Positions 6,187-6,249 of a stretch of DNA of 6,249 bases are shown here, piece after piece. Position 1 is the first letter of the stretch; every line of letters begins with the position of its first letter. Position numbers and translations under genes: made by a program. The DNA lies in contig DJPG01000063.1 of NCBI GenBank assembly GCA_002439735.1, forward strand, positions 1-6,249, in the 5' to 3' direction. Under the pieces are notes generated by a model that had not been told where the DNA came from, did not search any database, and saw nothing but the letters and a program-made list of their open reading frames with translations. This stretch comes from Firmicutes bacterium UBA6418 (GTDB lineage Bacteria > Bacillota > Clostridia > Peptostreptococcales > Anaerovoracaceae).

Positions 6187-6249
6187 TTATAATAGGATGG
6201 CCGACATAATCATCTGAATGGTAGTGCAGGTATCATCAAAGGAAATGTC
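6187..6249 (-). CDS. Possible C-terminal end of a convergent gene (partial)
   Basis: On the minus strand the frame entering at base 6249 stays open for 20 codons, ending DISFDDTCTTIQMIMSAILL, and stops at TAA (6189-6187). The other two minus frames close within this stretch. The stop sits next to the bidirectional terminator, as a convergent gene end would. Twenty residues are too few to identify a family, and an open frame this short can arise by chance, so confidence rests mainly on the context. Confidence 0.4.
   Translation of the reverse strand, partial: DISFDDTCTTIQMIMSAILL

Overview
The window reads as chromosomal DNA of a moderately GC-rich member of the Bacillota (Firmicutes). A Negativicutes- or Clostridia-like host is plausible but not proven. 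The support is an AddB-type recombination nuclease subunit (the Bacillota form of RecBCD function), a PpaX-like HAD phosphatase, and a stand-alone sigma-54 activator of the kind common in anaerobic Firmicutes. No tRNA, rRNA, CRISPR array, insertion sequence or phage gene was seen.

Layout. Bases 1-735 are the 3' end of tex, whose start lies left of the window. Three bases later comes a HAD-family phosphatase (739-1404). An 86-bp gap with no clear terminator leads to addB (1491-4829). These three genes run in the same direction and could be co-transcribed. The usual partner addA does not follow addB.

Bases 4830-5032 form an AT-rich, signal-dense intergenic region. It holds three copies of a 13-bp palindrome close to TCTCAAAATGAGA, a long hairpin followed by a T-rich stretch (probable addB terminator, built partly from two of those copies), a 12-bp palindrome, and a consensus-perfect sigma-54 promoter (TGGCAC-N5-TTGCT, 4971-4986). 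Next come a strong ribosome binding site and an ATG at 5033. That ATG opens an 11-codon frame that stops at 5068. The long frame downstream (5058-6107) encodes a sigma-54 enhancer-binding activator with AAA+ and Fis-type HTH domains but no sensory domain. Removing one A from the A6 run at 5045-5050 would fuse the two frames, so this is a natural or artefactual frameshift, a slippage site, or a coupled leader peptide.

The activator ends in a 17-bp-stem terminator (6116-6183). Beyond it the only frame open to the window edge is on the minus strand, probably the tail of a convergent gene. The activator therefore seems to be a single-gene unit whose own promoter needs sigma-54 and an activator. 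The simplest inference is a self-activating sigma-54 circuit acting through the upstream palindromes. This is the most interesting part of the window; tex, the phosphatase and addB look like ordinary housekeeping genes.
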